A stretch of DNA of 64,000 bases from Flavobacterium sp. ASV13 (GTDB taxonomy: Bacteria > Bacteroidota > Bacteroidia > Flavobacteriales > Flavobacteriaceae). The position numbers and the translations under genes are program-made. The DNA is taken from the NCBI RefSeq assembly GCF_000745775.1, contig NZ_JQJY01000003.1, forward strand, positions 496,001 to 560,000, in the 5' to 3' direction. Below are positions 25,240 through 33,184 of this stretch, in pieces (within the stretch, counting starts at the first letter, position 1; the number at the start of each line of letters is the position of its first letter). A model generated the notes under the pieces. The model had not been told where the DNA came from and searched no databases. It was given only the letters and a program-made list of their open reading frames with translations.

Positions 25240-25326
25240 TTTGTTTCAGGTTTCAGGTTTCAGGTTTCAAGTTGTTGGAACGTGAAACTTGAAACCTGAA
25301 ACCTGAAACCTGAAACCTGAAACAAA
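25240..25326. repeat. trp junction hairpin, trpE to lipoprotein
   Basis: Left arm has four tandem gtttcag/gtttcaa heptamers, then gttgttggaacgtg, then a right arm with tandem gaaacct heptamers. The arms are complementary over roughly 35 bases. Confidence 0.9.
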
Positions 25327-25345
25327 AAACTAAAAACCACAAACT

Positions 25346-25789
25346 ATGAAAAAAGCAGCATCAATTTTAATTTTAATCATTTGCATGACATCTTGTAATT
25401 CTGAAAAAAAACACAATCCAATTGAAGGAACCTGGCGTTTAATATCAGCTGAAACAACAGAGAAAGATTCAACTTTTTCGACTTTCAATCCAAAAACAAA
25501 AATGATTAAAATTATAAATGAAACGCATTTCGCTTTTTTCAATCATGATTTAGAAAATGGTAAAGATTCAACAAATGCGGTGTTTTTTGGCGGAGGTGGA
25601 AAATATACTTTAAAGGATAGTGTTTACACGGAAAACTTGGAGTATTTCAACAATCGTCAATGGGAAAATGGAAAATTTGAGTTTGTGGTAAAAGTTAAAA
25701 ACGACACCTTAACTCAAAAAGGAGTAGAAAAAGTAGAAAAATTAGGAATTGACCGTATCATAACAGAAAAGTACGTTCGAGAAAAATAG
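25346..25789 (+). CDS. Small lipoprotein, lipocalin-like, in the trp operon
   Basis: 147 residues with a lipoprotein signal (Cys17 in MTSC). The mature part begins IEGTWRLISAET, the GxW strand that opens many lipocalin-like sheets, followed by several alternating strands and a GGGGKYTL loop. It has no known role in tryptophan synthesis. It sits between trpE and trpG with hairpin repeats on both sides, so it may be a later insertion in the operon. It is transcribed in the same direction and needs no promoter of its own. An envelope role is inferred only from the signal. Confidence 0.75.
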   Translation: MKKAASILILIICMTSCNSEKKHNPIEGTWRLISAETTEKDSTFSTFNPKTKMIKIINETHFAFFNHDLENGKDSTNAVFFGGGGKYTLKDSVYTENLEYFNNRQWENGKFEFVVKVKNDTLTQKGVEKVEKLGIDRIITEKYVREK

Positions 25790-25796
25790 AAAATTT

Positions 25797-25866
25797 AGTT
25801 TCAAGTTTTCATTGTTTCAAGTTTCAAGTTGTTGGAACGTGAAACTTGAAACTTGAAACCTTAAAC
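25797..25866. repeat. trp junction hairpin, lipoprotein to trpG
   Basis: gtttcaagtttcaagttgttggaacgtgaaacttgaaacttgaaac: same heptamer palindrome with the same loop as the previous junction. A GTG in it (25846) opens the trpG frame but is not the start. Confidence 0.9.
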
Positions 25867-25878
25867 AAAAACAACACA

Positions 25879-26445
25879 ATGAAAAAAATATTAGTTATAG
25901 ACAATTACGATAGTTTCACTTACAATTTAGTGCACTATTTAGAAGATTTAAATTGCGAAGTAACCGTTTACCGAAATGACGAATTCGAAATTGATGAAAT
26001 CGCTTCTTTTGAAAAAATATTGCTTTCGCCAGGACCTGGAATTCCAGATGAAGCTGGTTTACTAAAAGCAGTAATCGAAAAATACAGTCCAACAAAAAGT
26101 ATTCTTGGAGTTTGTTTAGGACAACAAGCCATTGGAGAAGTTTTTGGCGGAACGCTTTCTAACCTTGACAAAGTGTATCACGGAGTTGCAACGAATGTAA
26201 AAACGGTTGTTTCAGACGAAATTTTATTTGAAGGTTTAGGAAACGAATTTGAAGTTGGAAGATACCATTCATGGGTTGTTGACGCCAATTTGCCTGATAC
26301 TTTAGAAGCAACTTCTGTAGATGAAAACGGGCAAATTATGTCATTAAGACACAAAACTTTTGATGTAAGAGGCGTTCAGTTTCATCCTGAAAGTGTTTTG
26401 ACTCCAAACGGAAAAAGGATTTTAGAAAATTGGATTAAGAGCTAG
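25879..26445 (+). CDS. trpG: Anthranilate synthase component II (glutamine amidotransferase)
   Basis: 188 residues of a class I glutamine amidotransferase. The start MKKILVIDNYDSFTYNLVHYLE is the standard one, so the ATG at 25879 is used. The nucleophile is Cys79 in LGVCLGQQA, the glutaminase HxE in GVQFHPESVL, and PGPGIP at 51-56 forms the oxyanion region. Supplies ammonia to TrpE. It is also possible that it serves 4-amino-4-deoxychorismate synthase, as in some bacteria, but its place between trpE and trpD makes the trp role clear. Cytoplasmic. Confidence 0.96.
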   Translation: MKKILVIDNYDSFTYNLVHYLEDLNCEVTVYRNDEFEIDEIASFEKILLSPGPGIPDEAGLLKAVIEKYSPTKSILGVCLGQQAIGEVFGGTLSNLDKVYHGVATNVKTVVSDEILFEGLGNEFEVGRYHSWVVDANLPDTLEATSVDENGQIMSLRHKTFDVRGVQFHPESVLTPNGKRILENWIKS

Positions 26446-26450
26446 TTTTT

Positions 26451-26500
26451 TTGTTTCAGGTTTCACGTTTCAAGTTGTTGTAACGTGAAACCTGAAACAA
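26451..26500. repeat. trp junction hairpin, trpG to GNAT gene
   Basis: gtttcaggtttcacgtttca pairs with tgaaacctgaaac across gttgttgtaacg. The space after it (26502-26540) holds 'cttagca' units as in 27017-27080. Confidence 0.85.
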
Positions 26501-26543
26501 AACCTTAGCATCTCATAATTTTAGCAACTTAGAACCTTAAAAA

Positions 26544-26951
26544 ATGGAAATAACAATTTCAGAAACCAGAGAAATCAGCATCGACGACATTTTAGTTTTA
26601 TATAAAGCAAATGAATGGAGTTCAGCCAGTAAACCGAATGAACTTTACAACGGATTATTAAATTCGGAAACTCTTGTAACGGCTTGGGAAGGAAAAAAGT
26701 TAATCGGACTAGGGAATGCAATTTCTGATGGATTTTTAACCGTTTATTATCCACATTTATTGGTACTTCCGGATTATCAGGGAAAAGGAATTGGAAAAAT
26801 GATTTTGGATAAAATGCAGGAGAAATACAAACACTTTCACATGCAAATGCTGACTGCCGACGGAAGATCAGTTGACTTTTACAAAAAAAATGGTTTTGAA
26901 CGAGCAGGAAAAACAGAACCAATGTGGATTTATCAAGGAAATGAACATTAA
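26544..26951 (+). CDS. GNAT-family N-acetyltransferase in the trp operon
   Basis: 135 residues. The acetyl-CoA motif appears as HLLVLPDYQGKGIGKMILDKMQ (R/Q-x-x-G-x-G/A), with GRSVDFYKKNGFERAG near the C-terminus, standard for the family. Substrate unknown. It has no established part in tryptophan synthesis but lies between trpG and trpD in the same direction with hairpin repeats on both sides, so it is transcribed with the operon. It is unrelated in sequence to the GNAT at 4377 apart from the fold motif. Confidence 0.9.
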   Translation: MEITISETREISIDDILVLYKANEWSSASKPNELYNGLLNSETLVTAWEGKKLIGLGNAISDGFLTVYYPHLLVLPDYQGKGIGKMILDKMQEKYKHFHMQMLTADGRSVDFYKKNGFERAGKTEPMWIYQGNEH

Positions 26952-26954
26952 AAT

Positions 26955-27080
26955 TTAGTTTCAAGTTTTGTTTGTTTCAGGTTTCAAGTTACCGAAACGT
27001 GAAACTTTAAACCCAAAGCAAAAAAACTTAGCATCTCAGCAACTTAGAACCTTAGCAACTTAGAACCTTAGCAACTTTAA
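26955..27080. repeat. trp junction repeats, GNAT gene to trpD
   Basis: A GTTTCAG/GAAAC palindrome (26955-27012) followed by tandem 'cttagcaacttagaac' units (27017-27080). Both unit types recur elsewhere in the window. Confidence 0.85.
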
Positions 27081-27083
27081 AAA

Positions 27084-28076
27084 ATGAAAACTATATTAAA
27101 TAAATTAATCAACCACGAAGTGCTTTCAAAAGAAGAAGCAAAAAACGTTTTGATTAATATTTCGAGCGGTCAATACAATCCAAGCCAGATTTCGGCATTT
27201 TTGACTGTATTTATGATGCGAAGCATTACAATTGAAGAACTTTCTGGCTTTCGCGAAGCATTGTTAGAATTGTGTATTCGTGTCGACTTATCAGCTTATA
27301 ACACGATCGATTTATGCGGAACGGGTGGCGACGGAAAAGACACTTTCAATATTTCGACTTTAGCATCATTCGTTTCTGCCGGAGCCGGAATAAAAGTGGC
27401 AAAACATGGAAATTACGGCGTTTCATCGATTTCAGGATCAAGCAACGTAATGGAAAAAATGGGAATTAAATTCAGCAACGAACCTGATTTCTTAGAAAAA
27501 TGTATTGATCAGGCTGGAATTTGCGTTTTACACGCTCCCCTATTTCACCCTGCAATGAAAAATGTTGGACCAATCAGAAAAGAACTGGCTGTAAAAACAT
27601 TCTTCAATATGTTAGGGCCAATGGTAAATCCATCATTTCCACAAAATCAATTAGTTGGAGTTTTCAATTTAGAATTAGCGAGAATGTATGCTTATTTATA
27701 TCAAAATACTGATGTGAATTTCACAATCCTGCATTCGCTTGACGGTTATGACGAAATTTCTCTAACCGGGCCAACAAAAATCATCACCAGCCATATGGAA
27801 GGAATGATAAAACCTGAAGATTTTGGCGTTCGTCTTTTATCTCAAACTGAAATTGAAGGAGGTACAACGATCGAAGAATCGGCTGAAATTTTCATGAATA
27901 TCATTTCCGGAAAAGGAAATGAAGCGCAGAATAATGTTGTTTGTGCCAATGCCGCAATGGCAATCGCAACAGTTAATAAATGCTCTCCACAAGAAGGATT
28001 TGAATTGGCAAAAGAAAGTCTATTCTCTGGAAAAGGGCTTCAAGCTTTAAAAAAATTACAGGAATTAAGTAAATAA
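27084..28076 (+). CDS. trpD: Anthranilate phosphoribosyltransferase
   Basis: 330 residues. Adds phosphoribose from PRPP to anthranilate. The key motif is DLCGTGGDGKDTFNIST (about 76-92), with KHGNYGVSS and HPAMKNVGPIRKELAVKTFFNMLGP of the family. Length normal. Cytoplasmic homodimer in other bacteria. Follows the GNAT gene in the same transcript and is separated from trpC by a further hairpin. Start at the ATG 27084, immediately after the repeat units, so the upstream untranslated spacer is built from repeat sequence. Confidence 0.96.
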   Translation: MKTILNKLINHEVLSKEEAKNVLINISSGQYNPSQISAFLTVFMMRSITIEELSGFREALLELCIRVDLSAYNTIDLCGTGGDGKDTFNISTLASFVSAGAGIKVAKHGNYGVSSISGSSNVMEKMGIKFSNEPDFLEKCIDQAGICVLHAPLFHPAMKNVGPIRKELAVKTFFNMLGPMVNPSFPQNQLVGVFNLELARMYAYLYQNTDVNFTILHSLDGYDEISLTGPTKIITSHMEGMIKPEDFGVRLLSQTEIEGGTTIEESAEIFMNIISGKGNEAQNNVVCANAAMAIATVNKCSPQEGFELAKESLFSGKGLQALKKLQELSK

Positions 28077-28080
28077 AATT

Positions 28081-28166
28081 TTGTTTCAAGTTTCAGGTTT
28101 CAAGTTATTTTGAACGTTCTCAACTTGAAACCTGAAACGTGAAACGTGAAACGTGAAACAAAACAA
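28081..28166. repeat. trp junction hairpin, trpD to trpC
   Basis: gtttcaagtttcaggtttca / tgaaacctgaaac arms around aacgttctcaacttg, followed by three direct gtgaaac heptamers. GTG codons here open the trpC frame upstream but are not its start. Confidence 0.9.
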
Positions 28167-28167
28167 C

Positions 28168-28947
28168 ATGAATATCTTAGATAAAATAATATTAGACAAA
28201 AAACGAGAAGTAATTCTGAAGAAATCAATTATTCCGGTTTCTCAATTGGAAGCTTCTGTATTTTTTGGAAAACAGACGATTTCTCTTAGTCAGAAATTAA
28301 GAGAAAGCAATTCCGGAATTATTGCAGAACACAAACGCCGATCTCCTTCAAAATCAATTATCAACAATAATTTTACAGTTGAAGAAGTTGTAAAAGGATA
28401 TGAAAATGCCGGTGCTTGCGGAATTTCTGTTTTAACAGATGGAAAATATTTTGGTGGATCTTTGGACGATTTACTTTTAGCAAGAGCTTCAGTAAATATT
28501 CCGCTTTTGCGAAAAGAATTTATTGTAGACGAATATCAGATTTTAGAAGCAAAAGCCCATGGAGCCGATTTGATTTTATTAATTGCTGCTGTTTTAACAC
28601 ACGACGAAATCAGATCATTATCGGAATTTGCAAAAAGTTTAGGTTTAGAAGTTCTTTTGGAAGTTCACAATCAGGAAGAATTAGAAAAATCAATTATGCC
28701 GACTTTAGACATGATTGGCGTTAACAACAGAAATTTAAAAACGTTTGAAGTAAGTCTGGATTTCAGTAAAGAACTGGCATCGCAAATCCCAAATGATTTT
28801 GTAAAAGTTTCAGAAAGCGGGATTTCATCCATCGAAGCCATTCAGGAATTGAAACCTTACGGATACAAAGGCTTCTTAATTGGAGAAAACTTCATGAAAA
28901 CCGATAACGCTGGTGAAGCAGCAACAGAATTCATTAAACAGCTATAG
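28168..28947 (+). CDS. trpC: Indole-3-glycerol phosphate synthase
   Basis: 259 residues of the (beta/alpha)8 fold. The catalytic N-terminal extension starts MNILDKIILDKKREVI. Conserved patches: IAEHKRRSPSKSIIN, LTDGKYFGGSLDDL, RKEFIVDEYQI, LLEVHNQEELE, GVNNRNLKTFEVSL and VSESGISS. The Lys in HKRRSPSK and the Lys in LLRKEF belong to the active site. The ATG at 28168 gives the usual start; the GTG at 28153 lies in the repeat. Single enzyme, not fused to TrpF, which is the next gene. Cytoplasmic. Confidence 0.96.
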   Translation: MNILDKIILDKKREVILKKSIIPVSQLEASVFFGKQTISLSQKLRESNSGIIAEHKRRSPSKSIINNNFTVEEVVKGYENAGACGISVLTDGKYFGGSLDDLLLARASVNIPLLRKEFIVDEYQILEAKAHGADLILLIAAVLTHDEIRSLSEFAKSLGLEVLLEVHNQEELEKSIMPTLDMIGVNNRNLKTFEVSLDFSKELASQIPNDFVKVSESGISSIEAIQELKPYGYKGFLIGENFMKTDNAGEAATEFIKQL

Positions 28948-29024
28948 GCTTTAAGCTGTAAGCAATAAGCCTTCTTAATATTACTAATTTAGCCTAAAGC
29001 CTAAAGCTTAAAGCTTAAAGCATC
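28948..29024. repeat. trp junction hairpin, trpC to trpF
   Basis: ggctttaagctgtaagcaat pairs with taaagcctaaagcttaaagc units. It is built of 7-base ttaaagc/ctaaagc units, a different sequence from the previous junctions but the same architecture. Confidence 0.8.
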
Positions 29025-29030
29025 AAAAAA

Positions 29031-29663
29031 ATGAAACTCAAAATATGCGGCATGAAATATCCAGAAAATATCCTCGAAGTAGGCGCGCTCCTACCCGATT
29101 ATATGGGATTTATTTTCTGGGAAAAATCCGCTAGATATTGCAACGGGAATGTTCCCGAATTGATAAAAACAATCAAAAAAGTGGGCGTTTTTGTTAATCA
29201 AAGTCAGGAAGAAATTCTTGAAAAAGTCGAAAAATTCAATTTACAAGCCGTTCAGTTACACGGAGAAGAATCTGTTGAATTTTGTTCAGAATTAAAAGAA
29301 AAACTTCCAAAGAAAATCGAAATTATTAAAGTATTTTCGGCTGACGAAAATTTTGATTTTGAAATCATTAAACCTTTTGAAAATGTCTGCGACTATTTTC
29401 TGTTTGACACAAAAGGAAAACTTCCGGGCGGAAACGGAACAACTTTCGACTGGAGCATATTAAAAAAATACAATTCGAAAAAACCGTTTTTTTTAAGCGG
29501 CGGAATCGGAATGAACGAATTAAAAGCCATTGAGGAAATTTCGAAAACTAAATTACCTATTTATGCTGTCGATGTAAATAGCAAATTTGAAATCGAACCC
29601 GGGCTAAAAAATAAAAATCTATTAAGCAATTTCAAACGAAAATTTGATGTTGCCAACTTTTAA
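29031..29663 (+). CDS. trpF: Phosphoribosylanthranilate isomerase
   Basis: 210 residues with the (beta/alpha)8 fold. The start MKLKICGMKYPENI gives the KICGM motif with the catalytic Cys, GVFVNQSQEEI and AVQLHGEES in the middle, FDTKGKLPGGNGTTFDW with the catalytic Asp and FFLSGGIGMNE near the end. Isomerises N-(5-phosphoribosyl)anthranilate. Length is typical. It stops 12 bases before trpB. The ATG is preceded by an A-rich spacer and no strong Shine-Dalgarno, as for most genes here. Confidence 0.96.
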   Translation: MKLKICGMKYPENILEVGALLPDYMGFIFWEKSARYCNGNVPELIKTIKKVGVFVNQSQEEILEKVEKFNLQAVQLHGEESVEFCSELKEKLPKKIEIIKVFSADENFDFEIIKPFENVCDYFLFDTKGKLPGGNGTTFDWSILKKYNSKKPFFLSGGIGMNELKAIEEISKTKLPIYAVDVNSKFEIEPGLKNKNLLSNFKRKFDVANF

Positions 29664-29675
29664 AATTTAAATAAA

Positions 29676-30857
29676 ATGAGTTTTAACGTCAACGAAAAAG
29701 GATATTACGGAGAATTTGGAGGAGCTTATATTCCTGAAATGCTGTATCCAAATGTAGAAGAATTACGTCAAAAGTATTTAAGCATAATGGATGAGCCTGA
29801 TTTTAAGGCGGAGTTCAACCAATTATTAAAAGATTATGTTGGACGCCCTAGTCCGCTGTATTTTGCAAAACGTTTATCTGCGAAATACAATACCAAAGTT
29901 TATCTAAAAAGAGAAGACTTAAACCATACCGGAGCGCACAAAGTAAACAATACAATAGGGCAGATTTTACTAGCGAAACGTCTTGGAAAAAAAAGAATCA
30001 TTGCCGAAACCGGCGCTGGTCAGCATGGTGTTGCAACGGCAACGGTTTGTGCTTTAATGGGAATTGAGTGTATCGTTTATATGGGCGAAATCGACATTGC
30101 GCGTCAGGCACCAAACGTGGCTCGTATGAAAATGTTGGGCGCAGAAGTTCGTCCGGCACTTTCGGGTTCTCGTACTTTAAAAGATGCAACAAACGAAGCT
30201 ATTCGTGACTGGATCAACAATCCGGTTGATACACATTATATTATAGGATCAGCAATTGGACCGCATCCATATCCAGATATGGTAACGCGTTTTCAGAGTA
30301 TTATTTCTGAAGAAATCAAATGGCAGTTAAAAGAAAAAGAAGGACGTGAAAATCCGGATTATGTTGTAGCCTGCATTGGTGGAGGAAGTAATGCTGCTGG
30401 AACATATTATCACTTTTTGCACGAGCCGGAAGTTGGAATTATTGCCGTTGAAGCTGCCGGAAAAGGCGTTGACAGCGGACATAGTGCAGCAACAAGCAAA
30501 CTAGGAAAAGTAGGTGTTATTCACGGTTGTAAAACGCTTTTAATGCAAACTCCAGACGGACAAATTACAGAACCATATTCTATTTCTGCAGGATTAGATT
30601 ATCCGGGAGTTGGGCCTTTGCACGCGCATTTGGCACAAACAGGAAGAGGCGAATTTTTCTCTGTTACCGATGATGATGCGATGAATGCTGGTTTGCAACT
30701 TACAAAGTTAGAAGGAATTATTCCTGCTATTGAAAGTGCACACGCTTTTGCAGTTTTGGATCAAAAGAAATTCAAACCAACAGATGTTGTGGTAATCAGC
30801 CTTTCAGGGCGCGGCGATAAAGATTTAGATAATTATATTGACTATTTTAAATTGTAA
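29676..30857 (+). CDS. trpB: Tryptophan synthase beta chain
   Basis: 393 residues. The PLP lysine is Lys89 in NHTGAHKVNNTIGQ. Other conserved parts are GGGSNAAGTYYHFL, which binds the PLP phosphate, and GLDYPGVGPLHAHLA. Condenses indole with serine to make tryptophan and works with TrpA as an alpha2beta2 complex. The length and start (MSFNVNEKGYYGEFGGAYIPE) are normal. TrpA is not adjacent: two other genes and a dispersed repeat come first, which is unusual for this pair. Confidence 0.97.
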   Translation: MSFNVNEKGYYGEFGGAYIPEMLYPNVEELRQKYLSIMDEPDFKAEFNQLLKDYVGRPSPLYFAKRLSAKYNTKVYLKREDLNHTGAHKVNNTIGQILLAKRLGKKRIIAETGAGQHGVATATVCALMGIECIVYMGEIDIARQAPNVARMKMLGAEVRPALSGSRTLKDATNEAIRDWINNPVDTHYIIGSAIGPHPYPDMVTRFQSIISEEIKWQLKEKEGRENPDYVVACIGGGSNAAGTYYHFLHEPEVGIIAVEAAGKGVDSGHSAATSKLGKVGVIHGCKTLLMQTPDGQITEPYSISAGLDYPGVGPLHAHLAQTGRGEFFSVTDDDAMNAGLQLTKLEGIIPAIESAHAFAVLDQKKFKPTDVVVISLSGRGDKDLDNYIDYFKL

Positions 30858-30871
30858 TAAAAATCGTAATT

Positions 30872-30980
30872 TGGGCGTTCCCTACGGTCGGGCTGTCCGC
30901 TATATTCCCGATTAACAAAAACTACGGCTAAAAAGCCTTGTTTTTCTAAATCGGGAGATACCGCTCCCATCCCTAACGCA
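30872..30980. repeat. 110-base dispersed palindromic element, copy 2
   Basis: Very close to 12663-12772 over its length, same orientation, 18.2 kb away. It lies between trpB and the next gene within the trp transcript. Folds around the cccgatt / aatcggg core. Confidence 0.85.
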
Positions 30981-31006
30981 TAAAAATAACGAGAAAAATA
31001 ATAATT

Positions 31007-31324
31007 ATGGAACAGTTATTCTCATACGGAACCTTACGTTCAAAACAGATTCAAATGCAGGTTTTCAATAAAGTATTATCGGGCACTGCAGATCAATTAC
31101 TGGGTTACAAATTAAAAAGCCTTCAAATTGAAGAAGAATTTGGAATGGCTGATTATGTTGTGGCAGTAGCAAGCGAAAATCCTTCTGAAATTATACACGG
31201 TATCGTTTTCAATGTTACTCTAGCAGATTTAGCCAAAGTTGATTTATTTGAATCTAACGCCTACAAAAGAGTTCAGGTAACGCTAAAATCTGGAACTGTG
31301 GCTTGGATTTACATGGAAAATTAA
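31007..31324 (+). CDS. Gamma-glutamylcyclotransferase-like (AIG2-fold) protein
   Basis: 105 residues of the GGCT/AIG2 fold. The substrate-loop motif is FSYGTLRSKQIQ at 6-17 and a candidate catalytic acid lies in the LFES segment. Enzymes of this fold act on gamma-glutamyl amines or glutathione-derived peptides, but many small members have no known substrate. It sits between trpB and trpA with a nitrilase-family gene, so it is in the trp transcript. A link to tryptophan synthesis is not established. Confidence 0.85.
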   Translation: MEQLFSYGTLRSKQIQMQVFNKVLSGTADQLLGYKLKSLQIEEEFGMADYVVAVASENPSEIIHGIVFNVTLADLAKVDLFESNAYKRVQVTLKSGTVAWIYMEN

Positions 31325-31334
31325 TATTAGAGAA

Positions 31335-32072
31335 ATGATTTTAGCTGCGGCACAAACCAAACCAAAACGCGGAGATATATCTGCCAATTTATTGAATCAT
31401 TATCAGCTTATTGAATTGGCTGCTCAAAATGGCGCCAATTTGATTGCTTTTCCGGAATTGTCAATTACGGGTTACGAAAGAGAAAATTCTGCACCGCTGG
31501 CTTTTACAAAAGATGATTACAGAATTGACCATTTAAAAGAATTGGCTGTCAAAAATAATATTATCATTATTGCCGGAGCGCCTATTCAAGTTGAAAATGA
31601 AATGTTTATTGGGGAATTTGTAATTTCTCCGGATAATTCGGTTTCAATTTATACGAAGCAGTTTTTACATGAAGGCGAAGATGAATTTTTCCAATCGTCT
31701 TTCAATTATAATCCAATGATTACGATTGAAAATCAGAAAATATCATTTGCGATTTGCGCAGATATTGATAATCCGAAACATCCGGAAAATGCTAAAAACA
31801 GAGAAACAGATATTTATATTGCCAGCATTTTCTTTTCGCCAAACGGAATTCCAAATGCGTATCGAGACTTGCAAAATTATGCTAAAAAACATAAAATGAA
31901 TGTTTTGATGTCGAATTTCAGCGGAGAATCCTGGGGATCGCCATCGGCAGGACAAAGCGCATTTTGGAACAATAAAGGAGAATTAATTGACCAGATGAAT
32001 GATTCAGATTCCGGATTATTATTGGTTGAAAACAAAAATGATACTTGGACAAGCAAGATTATCATTAGTTAA
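31335..32072 (+). CDS. Carbon-nitrogen hydrolase (nitrilase superfamily)
   Basis: 245 residues with the nitrilase-fold catalytic triad Glu41 (FPELSITGY), Lys108 (IYTKQFLHEGE) and Cys141 (FAICADIDNPKHP). These enzymes hydrolyse amides or nitriles in the cytoplasm. The exact substrate is unknown. It starts ten bases after the GGCT-like gene and precedes trpA, so the two are an inserted pair in the trp operon. The short length and the FYxSP-like turns are ordinary for the family; the ATG at 31335 is the only reasonable start. Confidence 0.92.
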   Translation: MILAAAQTKPKRGDISANLLNHYQLIELAAQNGANLIAFPELSITGYERENSAPLAFTKDDYRIDHLKELAVKNNIIIIAGAPIQVENEMFIGEFVISPDNSVSIYTKQFLHEGEDEFFQSSFNYNPMITIENQKISFAICADIDNPKHPENAKNRETDIYIASIFFSPNGIPNAYRDLQNYAKKHKMNVLMSNFSGESWGSPSAGQSAFWNNKGELIDQMNDSDSGLLLVENKNDTWTSKIIIS

Positions 32073-32129
32073 AATAAAAAACAAATACCCAGCAAGTTTT
32101 GAAAACTTGTTAGGATAAACAATAAAACG

Positions 32130-32891
32130 ATGAACAGAATAACTCAAAAATTACAAGAAGATAAAAAGATATTATCAATTTATTTTTCTGCAGGATATCC
32201 AAGTTTGAATGATACCGTTCAAATTATACAGGATTTAGAAAAAAACGGAGTGGATTTAATTGAAATCGGACTTCCGTTTAGTGATCCTTTGGCAGACGGG
32301 CCAACAATTCAAGCAAGTTCTACTCAGGCACTTCATAACGGAATGACAACTCAAATTCTATTTGACCAGCTGAAAAACATCCGCGAAAGCGTAAAAATTC
32401 CGTTGATTATTATGGGATATTTTAATCCGATGTTACAATATGGCGTTGAAGCTTTCTGCCAAAAATGTGCTGAAATTGGGATTGACGGTTTAATTATTCC
32501 AGATCTTCCGGTTGATGTTTATGCTGATGAATATAAAGCGATTTTCGAAAAATACGGTTTAATAAACGTGTTTTTGATTACGCCTCAAACTTCAGATGAA
32601 AGAATTCGTTTTATTGACAGCGTTTCAAACGGATTTATTTATATGGTAAGTTCTGCAAGTGTAACAGGTTCTCAAAGTGGTTTTGGAAACACTCAGGAAA
32701 CGTATTTCGAAAGAATTGGAAGCATGAATTTGAAAAATCCACAAATTGTAGGTTTTGGAATTTCGAATAAAGAAACTTTCAATCAGGCTACTAAATATGC
32801 TAAAGGCGCTATTATTGGAAGTGCTTTTATCAAGCATTTGAGTGAAAGCGGAAGCGGGAAAATTGCGCAATTTGTTGGGGAAATAAGGTAA
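32130..32891 (+). CDS. trpA: Tryptophan synthase alpha chain
   Basis: 253 residues of the (beta/alpha)8 fold. The catalytic pair is Glu45 in LIEIGLPFSDP and Asp56 in PLADGPTIQ. Others: GYFNPMLQYG, GLIIPDLPVDVY and VSSASVTGSQSGFG, which binds the phosphate of the substrate. Cleaves indole-3-glycerol phosphate and passes indole to TrpB. Length is normal. Last gene of the trp operon and followed by a 105-base hairpin element and an intrinsic terminator. Confidence 0.97.
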   Translation: MNRITQKLQEDKKILSIYFSAGYPSLNDTVQIIQDLEKNGVDLIEIGLPFSDPLADGPTIQASSTQALHNGMTTQILFDQLKNIRESVKIPLIIMGYFNPMLQYGVEAFCQKCAEIGIDGLIIPDLPVDVYADEYKAIFEKYGLINVFLITPQTSDERIRFIDSVSNGFIYMVSSASVTGSQSGFGNTQETYFERIGSMNLKNPQIVGFGISNKETFNQATKYAKGAIIGSAFIKHLSESGSGKIAQFVGEIR

Positions 32892-32924
32892 TTACATCTT
32901 CTAAAAGATTCAATAAAAATCTAG

Positions 32925-33030
32925 TTTGTCATTCCGAGGAACGAGGAATCTCCACAAGTAGCTCTACAAAGATTGAGACTTTAGATTGCGGAGTTACTTG
33001 TGGAGATTCCTCGTTCCTCGGAATGACAAG
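32925..33030. repeat. 105-base hairpin element (cgaggaacgaggaat family), copy 2
   Basis: Same arms as at 16347, with the interior actctacaaagattg conserved. Lies after trpA, just before the terminator at 33037. Confidence 0.9.
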
Positions 33031-33036
33031 ATTGCG

Positions 33037-33076
33037 AAAAAAGCTGAAACACATTAGTATTTCAGCTTTTTTTTTT
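33037..33076 (+). terminator. Terminator of the trp operon
   Basis: Stem aaaaaagctgaaa / tttcagctttttt followed by a long T run. Confidence 0.9.
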
Positions 33077-33125
33077 GCTCAAAATTATCGAAACCGTTTT
33101 ATGTTAATATTGTGTTAAAATAAAA

Positions 33126-33163
33126 TTAAACAAGTGTTTAATTTAAACAACTGTTTAATTTTG
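33126..33163 (+). promoter_or_regulatory. Tandem TetR operators and -7 box of the efflux operon
   Basis: TTAAACAAGTGTTTAA (33126-33141) and TTAAACAACTGTTTAA (33143-33158) are two 16-base inverted repeats set 17 bases apart. The -7 box TAATTTTG (33156-33163) overlaps the second. A TetR dimer on each would block the promoter, so autoregulation is likely. Confidence 0.85.
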
Positions 33164-33184
33164 TACTCGATTAGAAACAATACC

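Noticed and set aside
25846..25878. Earlier GTG start for trpG
   Set aside because: Lies in the repeat hairpin and adds residues absent from TrpG; the ATG at 25879 gives the standard start.
25240..28166. CRISPR-like repeated sequences in trp spacers
   Set aside because: The repeats are 7-base tandem units in palindromes, not 25-40-base repeats with unique spacers, and no cas genes are present.
28153..28167. Earlier GTG start for trpC
   Set aside because: Lies in the gtgaaac repeat units; the ATG at 28168 fits the family.
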